Shown in pieces: positions 20,401 through 27,704 of a stretch of DNA of 64,000 nt. The notes under the pieces were generated by a model that was not told the origin of the DNA, did not search any database, and worked only from the letters and a program-made list of their open reading frames with translations. The translations under genes were made by a program, and so were the position numbers. How positions within the stretch are numbered: the first letter of the stretch is position 1; each line of letters begins with the position of its first letter. Source of the stretch: Bartonella henselae str. Houston-1 (GTDB lineage: Bacteria > Pseudomonadota > Alphaproteobacteria > Rhizobiales > Rhizobiaceae); assembly GCF_000046705.1 (NCBI RefSeq), contig NC_005956.1, positions 620,001 to 684,000 on the forward strand. Reading direction: 5' to 3'.

Positions 20401-21460
20401 AGGTCATTATCATTCTTCTGATGAACAACAGCAGTCAGTAGTTTCTACGGATGGCCAATCTTTAGCCGATCAAATGATTTTACGTCCAGGTCAGCAAGGT
20501 AGCTCTTCTCCACAATCAAGCCAGAAGCTGTCAGTTTCTCACTTTTTAACCACTCCCTCTACAGATGCAGTATTGTCCATGTCTGTGACTCCAGCACTGG
20601 TTTTTCACAATGAGCTGCAAGCTGTACGTGCGGGAAGAGGAATTCTAGACAGAGGTAAGAAAAATACGGCTTTCTGGGCGCACGCAATTAAGAGCAAAGA
20701 ACACATCGTTGCAGATCATAAAGACTTTAAGCTTGATCAGACAGGTATAGTTTTAGGTGTCAGTGGTGTAAGTGAGTTAATGGGTGGAGAGTTTTATATC
20801 GGTGGTTTTGGTAGTTATGATCAAGCACGTGTTGCACATGCACGAGGTGGTGTGAGCGGCATAAACACTTATAGCATTGGAGCGTATGCAACTTATTTTG
20901 ATAAGAGTGGATGGTATTTAGATAGTATTTTAAAATACAATCAGTATCAGAATAACCTAAAGGCTGTTTCAACGAATGGTATAGCGATTGAAGGAAATTA
21001 TAATCAATGGGGGTTGGGTACATCATTTGAAGCGGGTTATCGTTTTGAGACAACGAAGAGTAGTTGGATGCAACCTTATGCACAATTGAGCTGGTTGCAG
21101 GTAGAGGGTAAAGAGATCAAGCTTTCGAATGAGATGACGGGTGATATAAATGCCTTTACATCCTTACGCAGTGAGGTTGGTTTATCTGCGGGATATGAAT
21201 TCTGTTTAGGAGGAGATGTTACTTCTATGGCTTACATTACGGCAGCGTGGTTGCGTGAGAATAGAGATAGCAATCGTACGACGATTAATAAGCTGCATCA
21301 ATTTGTCACGGACTTGTCGGGGAATTTTGGTAAATTGGGGATTGGTTTGAGTAGTTTAGTGAGTAAGAAGTTCAAGCTTTATGCGGAAGCACAGTATGTT
21401 AAAGGGGACAAGGTGAAGCAGTCATTCCAAGGTATTTTAGGGGTACGCTATAGTTTTTAA
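17444..21460 (+). CDS. Autotransporter 1 with duplicated passenger unit
   Basis: A 1338-residue type V secretion protein. Signal peptide residues 1-26 end in ANA. The passenger holds two related units, about residues 45-400 and 480-855, each built from short glycine-rich beta-helix turns (such as VYAGGYVETLMINSGANS) and ending in an IWYLAS/IWYLSA block. A Ser/Gln-rich linker (860-1035) contains a Cys pair (CQRGRC, near 896). The C-terminal autotransporter barrel (about 1060-1338) ends in the aromatic RYSF. It is the first of three tandem genes. Bartonella inducible autotransporters have this layout; the exact name cannot be assigned. Adhesion or host interaction is inference. Confidence 0.9.
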   Translation: MQRKLNVSFWTLLMTSSFLIKTANAETVAESGDKSHRAVGLSEQPREMDKNIINGSFIIKEGEVESVGNGETSKGTLIDEYGLQSIEYGGQTEEVKVYGGEQIILGEGSYAYSSKIQGKGETLGQQNVYDDGVALFTDVMSGGEQNLSTWLGDIGGLAVDTRVFAAGVQNVFAGGRANTVTLEEGALQRVYAGGYVETLMINSGANSLVYSGAILEGAVKINGSGKLHLYAGDGGHQTTAEEILLNGKEAQLYSIATEVNGSSSLIGKLSGNGSVIFTSTATSPDSTKLNSYYSLLYVGDLSGSLHFNLRVNVKERYGDYLIIEEGAGDHTVSVLDSGAEIANNSFQSVNLITDKSGNAHFSLKNRSGEKAATIDGGAYMYSLQQKKGNDGEKKIWYLASAEKVSTSLTTSSNMGLPINGSLGKEEDVTVSQDPIVSSYASDFSFYPDDFIMEKEEESLQSSIISEDSVHISDDGESDDPKWSINTMVEGAGTLYVEAGGFSKNTTIEHGGSEIVAEQGISESTIVYEGGKQNVEGGGVTLKAQIYGGEQLIFGDGYVNGSIAGSSAYNTTIYGQGEIPGYQSVYDDGMAVGTKIMEGGIQTLAKWFSEDDTFAQKSGGLAINTEVFAGGMQRILAGGEADTVTLYTGAVQVVHAGGYVKNLTIENRANSWVSAGAMLEGKITVKDSGQLHLDAGDNDHQTTVEDIDLSGENARLYSISDEFDDKSSYIQKLSGVGEIVFTSAGNDLYYSRLYIDNLSGSMHFNFNVSLAEEKGDYLSIKNGSGYHTISIIDSGIEIANPSSTELDLIVDQSGGAHFTLQNLSGAKVKPVDAGTYLYGLKQKNGDDGNKKIWYLSAVYIDSVQRRGRFFRHLNQNQPISVLSTSLASEEQAAEILCQRGRCRSLRQKPLSSVHPFNAVVGLRKNNIHQNLDQKPSGFDSSTVSISKNQFFEVSYRNHIHQNITKDPQFSSSTSSLEKPASDTSSPTGHYHSSDEQQQSVVSTDGQSLADQMILRPGQQGSSSPQSSQKLSVSHFLTTPSTDAVLSMSVTPALVFHNELQAVRAGRGILDRGKKNTAFWAHAIKSKEHIVADHKDFKLDQTGIVLGVSGVSELMGGEFYIGGFGSYDQARVAHARGGVSGINTYSIGAYATYFDKSGWYLDSILKYNQYQNNLKAVSTNGIAIEGNYNQWGLGTSFEAGYRFETTKSSWMQPYAQLSWLQVEGKEIKLSNEMTGDINAFTSLRSEVGLSAGYEFCLGGDVTSMAYITAAWLRENRDSNRTTINKLHQFVTDLSGNFGKLGIGLSSLVSKKFKLYAEAQYVKGDKVKQSFQGILGVRYSF

Positions 21461-21498
21461 GGATACAATCTGGTTGTATTTTCTGAGCTGTTTTGAAA
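20365..21498 (+). repeat. Near-identical direct repeat, copy 1 (autotransporter 1 3' end)
   Basis: This 1,134-base segment covers the last part of the linker, the whole barrel, the stop codon and 38 bases after it. It matches 26332-27465 at constant offset 5967 with no indel. I count four base differences, giving three amino-acid changes (Ser/Phe, Thr/Ile, Arg/His) and one silent change. Sequence on either side differs sharply. A small ATACAA/TTGTAT hairpin followed by a T-run lies just after the stop in both copies and may serve as a weak terminator. Confidence 0.95.
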
Positions 21499-21840
21499 GT
21501 GTCGTTTTTTAAAGCGAAATATTCCATGTATGGTTAAAGAATAGTTTTTGAGCGAATGCTGATATGATTTTCATAACAAGATGTGTGCTTCAAAGTGTGT
21601 TGTTTTTTCTATTTTATTCTTTCTCTTTGATGAAAAACCTTGGGGAAAAATACGAAAAGAACAATGAAAGAACTCTCTTATACTTTCAGTCAAAAAAATA
21701 TTCGAAAGGATTCTAAGGGTATTTTTTAGCGAAATAAAGAGGACGTTAAAGAGAATTATTACAATGTTAGGTTGAAAATAGGTTTTGCAGAGCTAATTAC
21801 GCTTTGTATCTATCCAGATATAAAGGGGGAGGATGTAGTT
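21461..21840. other. Intergenic region between autotransporters 1 and 2
   Basis: A 380-base gap. Its first 38 bases belong to the repeat shared with the 3' flank of autotransporter 3. The rest is AT-rich and without recognised genes. A possible upstream in-frame extension of autotransporter 2 from about 21772 is rejected because it lacks a signal peptide. The strong GGGGGAGG at 21826-21833 belongs to the next gene. Confidence 0.4.
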
Positions 21841-24411
21841 ATGCGATATAAGTGGAAACGGAGTTATTGGGTGCTTATAGTCAGTAGCTGTTTTGTACAA
21901 GTAGCTGTTGCGGGTGAGGAGGGGAGGTCATGGCTTTTGTGTCAACCTTCAAGCTATAATGAAAATGAAAAAACATTGCATACTCAATATAATGAGGATG
22001 TAAGAACAGGAAATTGTATACTTGGAACACCTGACAAGAATATCCTTTTTGGGATGAACAAGGGGGTAGACGCTTTGGAAATGCTTAGTGGTCTTACCAT
22101 GAAGAACAGCTCTGGAACATTGGTCAGAAAAATACAAGGACTTGAGAGCAAGAGTGGTGGCAATGCTGTGCAGAATGCGCAAAGAAGAAGTATTCCTGTA
22201 CTTAAAAGTCCTGAACTCATCTTTGTTAAAAATGGGGCGCGTCTGGAAAATTTTGTACTCGATCATAATGGAAAAGCTTACATTTCAAATGATGGTGAAA
22301 TAGATAGTCCGGGGCAGTCCATCAATAACACTGTGAGGAATGGCGCAGAGATTTATGTTTATGCGGGAGGTCTCAGTGAGAATAGCAAAATTGAACAGGG
22401 TGGGACTGAAAATGTTCAGGCTTTAAAAGGAAAACAAGGCTTTTCAAAAAATGCTGTCGTTAAAGAAGGGGGGCAGCAAAGTGTTGGGAATGGAGGAAAA
22501 GTAGAAGGAACCAAAATTTATGGTGGAGAACAGCTTGTTTTCGGGGAAGGGGATGTTGGAGGACAGATTAAAGGGAGTAGTGCTTCTAATACTGTTATTT
22601 ATGGTCAAGGGGAAACACTAGGACAACAAAAGATATACGATGGAGGGATAACTTGGAATACAAAAGTTATGCGAGGAGGTGTGCAAGAGATTGCAAAAAA
22701 GACTCAAAGCGCAAAAAATGGTGGTTCTGCTTTTGATACACAAGTCTTTGGTGGTGGTAAACAGCGTATTTTAAAAGAGGGTAAAGCTATTGGAGTTACT
22801 TTAAATGAGACCGCTCTTCAGGAAATATATGCTGATGGATCTGTAAAAAATTTAACAATTAATGATGAAGCAAAATCATTGGTGTATGCTGGTGGTACGT
22901 TAGAAGGAAAAACACTGGTAAGTCATTCTGGACAACTTCATCTTTATGCTGGAAAAGAGCAACATCGTACTACAGTAGAAGAGGTTATTTTAAATGGAAA
23001 AGAGACAAAATTGTACTCTATCACTGATGAGTTTGATGGCAAAAGCTCTCTCATTCAGAAATTAAGTGGTGAGGGGAGTGTTCTTTTTGCATTTACCGGC
23101 TCGGATCCGTATTACTCTCAGCTTCATGTTAATAATCTTTCAGGAAGTTTACATTTCGAGTTTAATACCACTCTTGCACAAAATCGTGGTGATTATCTTT
23201 TCATTGAGAATGGCAAAGGTAACCACACACTAAGTGTTGCTGATTCTGGTGTTGAAATTACTGATCCTTTTTCAAATAAGCGTGATTTAATTACGGATCG
23301 CAGTGGTGAAGCTTATTTTACTTTGACAGATCTCTCTGGTGAAAAAATTCATGCTATCGATGGTGGGACCTATATGTATGATTTGAAACAGAGAAAGGGT
23401 GAAAATGGAAAAATTTGGTTTTTATCTGCGGATCGTATCAGTGGACCAGAATCTTCACTTCCTGATCCGAAAGATCCGTTAGTTTCTGGTGGTCTGTCGA
23501 CGACTCCTTCAGTTGATGCTGTACTCTCTACAGGGGTAGCTCCTGGACTTATTTTTAATAATGAGTTGGAAATTGTGCGTACTGGCAGAGGGGTTCTGGA
23601 CAAAAACAAGAAAGACATAGGCTTATGGACTTATGCGATTAAGAGCAGAGACCGCATTGCTACAGGTCATATGCATTTTAAGCTTGAGCAGACAGGTATA
23701 GTGGTTGGCGCTGATCAGTTGAACGAATTAATGCATGGAAAGTTGTATGTTGGTGGTTTTGGCAGTTATGATCAAGGACGCGTTGCACATGCGCGAGGTG
23801 GTGACAGTGATCTCAACACTTATAGCGTTGGAGCTTACGCAACGTATTTTGATCGTCGCGGATGGTATCTAGATGGTGTTTTGAAATATAATTATTATCG
23901 TGATAATTTAAAAGCTCTTTCAACGAATGGTTTAGTCGTTCAAAGTAATTATAATCAGTGGGCAATAGGTGGGTCATTTGAAATGGGCTGTCGTTTTGAA
24001 CCAGCGCAGAGCACTTGGATGCAACCTTATGTCAAATTAACAGGTTTGCAAGTTGCAGGTAAAAAAATCATACTTTCCAATGGAATGACAGCTGATATAA
24101 GTTCATTGACTTCATTACGTAGCGAAGTTGGATTAACTGCAGGGCATGAATTTATTATGAATGCAGAAACTTTATTAACAGCTTATATTACGGCAGCTTG
24201 GTTGCGTGAGAATATAAATAATAATCATACGACAATTAATAACCGGCATAAATTTATTACCGATTTGTCAGGAAATGCCGGTAAATTGGGAATAGGTTTA
24301 AACAGTTTTGTTAATGATAACTTAACGCTTTATGCAGAAGCGCATTATCTTAAAGGACATAAGATTAAGCAAGCACTTCAAGGCATTTTGGGGTTACGTT
24401 ATATTTTTTAA
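21841..24411 (+). CDS. Autotransporter 2
   Basis: An 856-residue autotransporter. The ATG at 21841 follows GGAGG by 8 bases and gives a clear signal peptide (RYKWKRSYWVLIVSSCFVQVAVA). One passenger unit lies at about residues 150-530, with the same IYGGEQLVFGEG, QVFGGGKQRIL and LSGSLHFEFN blocks as the units of autotransporter 1. A short linker leads to a barrel at about 555-856 ending RYIF. Its barrel is homologous to those of genes 1 and 3 but clearly diverged, so it was not part of their recent exchange. Two passenger Cys are near the mature N-terminus (LLCQ and GNCILG). Function beyond surface display or release is unknown. Confidence 0.9.
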   Translation: MRYKWKRSYWVLIVSSCFVQVAVAGEEGRSWLLCQPSSYNENEKTLHTQYNEDVRTGNCILGTPDKNILFGMNKGVDALEMLSGLTMKNSSGTLVRKIQGLESKSGGNAVQNAQRRSIPVLKSPELIFVKNGARLENFVLDHNGKAYISNDGEIDSPGQSINNTVRNGAEIYVYAGGLSENSKIEQGGTENVQALKGKQGFSKNAVVKEGGQQSVGNGGKVEGTKIYGGEQLVFGEGDVGGQIKGSSASNTVIYGQGETLGQQKIYDGGITWNTKVMRGGVQEIAKKTQSAKNGGSAFDTQVFGGGKQRILKEGKAIGVTLNETALQEIYADGSVKNLTINDEAKSLVYAGGTLEGKTLVSHSGQLHLYAGKEQHRTTVEEVILNGKETKLYSITDEFDGKSSLIQKLSGEGSVLFAFTGSDPYYSQLHVNNLSGSLHFEFNTTLAQNRGDYLFIENGKGNHTLSVADSGVEITDPFSNKRDLITDRSGEAYFTLTDLSGEKIHAIDGGTYMYDLKQRKGENGKIWFLSADRISGPESSLPDPKDPLVSGGLSTTPSVDAVLSTGVAPGLIFNNELEIVRTGRGVLDKNKKDIGLWTYAIKSRDRIATGHMHFKLEQTGIVVGADQLNELMHGKLYVGGFGSYDQGRVAHARGGDSDLNTYSVGAYATYFDRRGWYLDGVLKYNYYRDNLKALSTNGLVVQSNYNQWAIGGSFEMGCRFEPAQSTWMQPYVKLTGLQVAGKKIILSNGMTADISSLTSLRSEVGLTAGHEFIMNAETLLTAYITAAWLRENINNNHTTINNRHKFITDLSGNAGKLGIGLNSFVNDNLTLYAEAHYLKGHKIKQALQGILGLRYIF

Positions 24412-24802
24412 GTTTATACGTTTATTTTCTGGTCAATTTTAATTTAAAAATTTGATTGTTTTTTATGAGCTAAATATGCACTATTTCTACATTCTTCTGA
24501 TGTAGAGATAGTGCTAATGCACTTATGTTCTATTTAAGAGCAATTTCGTTTTTTCATTTACTATTGCAAGCATTACAAATTGTGTCTTGAATATAAGAGA
24601 CAATTTTAATTTTAGTATAATTCTTCTTTATTAGATGATAATAGATTTTTAATTTATGTAATGACTGTTAATATTTAAAGTTTATGATGCCGCATTACAA
24701 AGTAATTGCAACATAAATAAAACACATTATGGTTTAATCTAAAGTAAACTACCTTTGTAGTCGCGGGATATTTTTTTCATTATTGATAGTGGAGTGTGAA
24801 TC
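24412..24802. other. Intergenic region between autotransporters 2 and 3
   Basis: A 391-base AT-rich gap. It contains the long hairpin at 24478-24514 (listed separately) and then about 290 bases without recognisable genes that should include the promoter of autotransporter 3 if that gene is transcribed on its own. GTGGAGTG at 24790-24797 is the likely ribosome binding site for the ATG at 24803. Confidence 0.4.
24478..24514 (+). terminator. Strong hairpin after autotransporter 2
   Basis: GCACTATTTCTACAT (24478-24492) can pair with ATGTAGAGATAGTGC (24500-24514): 15 base pairs with one G-T wobble and a 7-base loop. It lies 66 bases after the stop codon of autotransporter 2. No T-run follows, so it is not a classical Rho-independent terminator; mRNA 3' end protection, a factor-binding palindrome or an attenuator are alternatives. 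Confidence 0.55.
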
Positions 24803-27427
24803 ATGCGGCATAAATACAAATTAAGTTTTTCAATATTTATAATCAGCAGTTGTTTTGTGCAAGTTGCAAGCGCGAGTGAGAATAAGAATAGGGCGCTAAA
24901 AAAGATAACAAGTGTGACAAGTGGGGGAAAGATAGCAAAAAGCTCAGCGCTGGTTACTCAGTCACTTATTCCGAGTAGTAATATTATGATCCAGGATGGT
25001 GGTGTAGAAATTGTTGAGAATGGAAAAACTTCCATAGGTGCTACTGTTGAAGAGGGTGGAAAACAGATAGTTACACGTGGAGGAAAAGCAATAGATACTA
25101 AAATCAGCGGTGGTAAGCAATTTGTTTTTGAAGAGAGTCCTGCAAATTTTGACGATTTACAAAGGCAGAGCAGTGCATATGATGCTATAGTTTCTGGTGG
25201 AAATGGAGTAGTGGGGCAGCAGAATGTATATGATGACGCGAAAGCTTGGAATACGAAAGTTACGCAAGGAGGGGAACAGAATCTGTATATGGGGAATAAA
25301 AAAATCGGTGGTGGTTTTGCAGAAAACACTGTGGTTTCAGGGAATGGTAGGCAGCACATTTTAGCAGAAGGAATGGCTACTAATACTATCTTGAAGGATA
25401 AAGCTGTTCAAGTTGTATATCCTGGTGGAATTATAGATAGACTAACGGTTAATGGTTCTGCCAGTTCGTGGTTATATGTTGGTGCAGATTTACAAGGGGA
25501 AATAAAGGTCAATGATAAAGGACATCTTTATTTATTTGCAGGTGATAGAACAGATCATATCATAAGAGAAAAACTTTTTGTGGAAGGAAGGGTTGCTGAA
25601 TGGCTATTCGGAGTTGGTGAGCGAAACAACAATGAAACACCTCAGATTGAAATTGACAGTTTAAGTGGTGATGGAGGAACTATTATTTTTTCTTCTGTTC
25701 CCTATGATCGACGTCATATTTCACTTCATGTTGAATTTCTTTCGGGTACATTACATTTCAATTTGAATATAAGTACTAAAGACGAAAATAGAGATTACTT
25801 ATCGATTGGTAGTAATAGTGCGGGTAATCATACCATAAGCATTACCGATTCTGGAGCTGAGATCACAAGTTCTTTTTCACGAAACAGTAGCATTATTGCT
25901 GAACTTAATTTAATTACCGATAGAAGCCAAGGTGAAGGAGCTAATTTTGCTCTAGCAAATTACTTTGGTAAGAAAATTACAGCTGTGGATGGAGGAGCAT
26001 ATATGTACACTTTGCAAAAGAGAAACAGATGTGCTGATTCTAGTGGTGATTACACAGTTTGGTATTTAGGTGTAGGCACTGAAAGGGCAGATCGTTCGAA
26101 TAATTACAGTCAGTGTGTAAAAAATAAATCGAAAACTCGTGTTCCTTTAGTTGCTTCATCTAGTGATGTGGGTGTGGATGCGCAATCTCATCAGAATTTC
26201 TCTTCTTCTCAGAGGCAAGATTCCAATTCTCAGACTACTCGTAGAAAAAATAATGAACAGACATCCAAGCCAAGACCTCCGCGGCATTTGAGAGATGCAC
26301 AGCATCCTCCTATTCCTCCGACGATTCCATTTTTAGAAAAACCAGCGTCTGATACATCGAGTCCAACAGGTCATTATCATTTTTCTGATGAACAACAGCA
26401 GTCAGTAGTTTCTACGGATGGCCAATCTTTAGCCGATCAAATGATTTTACGTCCAGGTCAGCAAGGTAGCTCTTCTCCACAATCAAGCCAGAAGCTGTCA
26501 GTTTCTCACTTTTTAACCACTCCCTCTACAGATGCAGTATTGTCCATGTCTGTGATTCCAGCACTGGTTTTTCACAATGAGCTGCAAGCTGTACGTGCGG
26601 GAAGAGGAATTCTAGACAGAGGTAAGAAAAATACGGCTTTCTGGGCGCACGCAATTAAGAGCAAAGAACACATCGTTGCAGATCATAAAGACTTTAAGCT
26701 TGATCAGACAGGTATAGTTTTAGGTGTCAGTGGTGTAAGTGAGTTAATGGGTGGAGAGTTTTATATCGGTGGTTTTGGCAGTTATGATCAAGCACGTGTT
26801 GCACATGCACGAGGTGGTGTGAGCGGCATAAACACTTATAGCATTGGAGCGTATGCAACTTATTTTGATAAGAGTGGATGGTATTTAGATAGTATTTTAA
26901 AATACAATCAGTATCAGAATAACCTAAAGGCTGTTTCAACGAATGGTATAGCGATTGAAGGAAATTATAATCAATGGGGGTTGGGTACATCATTTGAAGC
27001 GGGTTATCGTTTTGAGACAACGAAGAGTAGTTGGATGCAACCTTATGCACAATTGAGCTGGTTGCAGGTAGAGGGTAAAGAGATCAAGCTTTCGAATGAG
27101 ATGACGGGTGATATAAATGCCTTTACATCCTTACGCAGTGAGGTTGGTTTATCTGCGGGATATGAATTCTGTTTAGGAGGAGATGTTACTTCTATGGCTT
27201 ACATTACGGCAGCGTGGTTGCGTGAGAATAGAGATAGCAATCATACGACGATTAATAAGCTGCATCAATTTGTCACGGACTTGTCGGGGAATTTTGGTAA
27301 ATTGGGGATTGGTTTGAGTAGTTTAGTGAGTAAGAAGTTCAAGCTTTATGCGGAAGCACAGTATGTTAAAGGGGACAAGGTGAAGCAGTCATTCCAAGGT
27401 ATTTTAGGGGTACGCTATAGTTTTTAA
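24803..27427 (+). CDS. Autotransporter 3
   Basis: An 874-residue autotransporter. The N-terminus KLSFSIFIISSCFVQVASAS is a signal peptide very like that of autotransporter 2. One diverged passenger unit spans about residues 60-423, ending VWYLGVG, with a Cys pair in NRCADSS and YSQCVKN. A Ser/Gln/Pro-rich linker follows. From about residue 510 to the end it is almost identical to autotransporter 1, including the whole barrel ending RYSF. So the gene joins its own passenger to a barrel shared with gene 1. It is the last of the cluster. Confidence 0.9.
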   Translation: MRHKYKLSFSIFIISSCFVQVASASENKNRALKKITSVTSGGKIAKSSALVTQSLIPSSNIMIQDGGVEIVENGKTSIGATVEEGGKQIVTRGGKAIDTKISGGKQFVFEESPANFDDLQRQSSAYDAIVSGGNGVVGQQNVYDDAKAWNTKVTQGGEQNLYMGNKKIGGGFAENTVVSGNGRQHILAEGMATNTILKDKAVQVVYPGGIIDRLTVNGSASSWLYVGADLQGEIKVNDKGHLYLFAGDRTDHIIREKLFVEGRVAEWLFGVGERNNNETPQIEIDSLSGDGGTIIFSSVPYDRRHISLHVEFLSGTLHFNLNISTKDENRDYLSIGSNSAGNHTISITDSGAEITSSFSRNSSIIAELNLITDRSQGEGANFALANYFGKKITAVDGGAYMYTLQKRNRCADSSGDYTVWYLGVGTERADRSNNYSQCVKNKSKTRVPLVASSSDVGVDAQSHQNFSSSQRQDSNSQTTRRKNNEQTSKPRPPRHLRDAQHPPIPPTIPFLEKPASDTSSPTGHYHFSDEQQQSVVSTDGQSLADQMILRPGQQGSSSPQSSQKLSVSHFLTTPSTDAVLSMSVIPALVFHNELQAVRAGRGILDRGKKNTAFWAHAIKSKEHIVADHKDFKLDQTGIVLGVSGVSELMGGEFYIGGFGSYDQARVAHARGGVSGINTYSIGAYATYFDKSGWYLDSILKYNQYQNNLKAVSTNGIAIEGNYNQWGLGTSFEAGYRFETTKSSWMQPYAQLSWLQVEGKEIKLSNEMTGDINAFTSLRSEVGLSAGYEFCLGGDVTSMAYITAAWLRENRDSNHTTINKLHQFVTDLSGNFGKLGIGLSSLVSKKFKLYAEAQYVKGDKVKQSFQGILGVRYSF

Positions 27428-27465
27428 GGATACAATCTGGTTGTATTTTCTGAGCTGTTTTGAAA
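26332..27465 (+). repeat. Near-identical direct repeat, copy 2 (autotransporter 3 3' end)
   Basis: Second copy of the 1,134-base segment at 20365-21498, in the same orientation 5967 bases downstream. It includes the full barrel and 38 bases beyond the stop. Direct recombination between the copies would delete about 6 kb, removing autotransporter 2 and the N-terminal part of 3 and leaving autotransporter 1 intact. Low divergence points to recent gene conversion or duplication. Confidence 0.95.
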
Positions 27466-27704
27466 ATGTAATAGTTTTTTGTGAGTTTAATACTCAGTGA
27501 TGAGAGAGTTTTCTGTGAGAGAATGTAAATGCATTTTCCTAACAGAGGGAGGGTGGGGTTTGTGTTCGGTCGTTATAGAGAGTGTTTCCTCTGATTTCTT
27601 ATCCATTTGATGCGTAATTTTTAGTCGAGTCGTGAATTTTTTGCCTTATGGATGGCTATTATCCTAGAGTTCCCAAGCAAGCAAAATTTTGAAGTGATAA
27701 GAGT

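Noticed and set aside
20760-21083. 107-codon antisense frame found in both autotransporters 1 and 3 (also 26727-27050)
   Set aside because: It is duplicated only because the underlying barrel sequence is duplicated; no RBS, and its His/Tyr-rich product is a shadow of the barrel codons.
21772-21840. Upstream in-frame extension of autotransporter 2
   Set aside because: The extension lacks a signal peptide at its start, whereas the ATG at 21841 has a strong GGAGG and a clear signal peptide.
17570-26070. Regular short repeats in the autotransporter genes considered as a CRISPR or satellite array
   Set aside because: They are in-frame glycine-rich beta-helix turns of variable spacing with no conserved direct-repeat and spacer structure.
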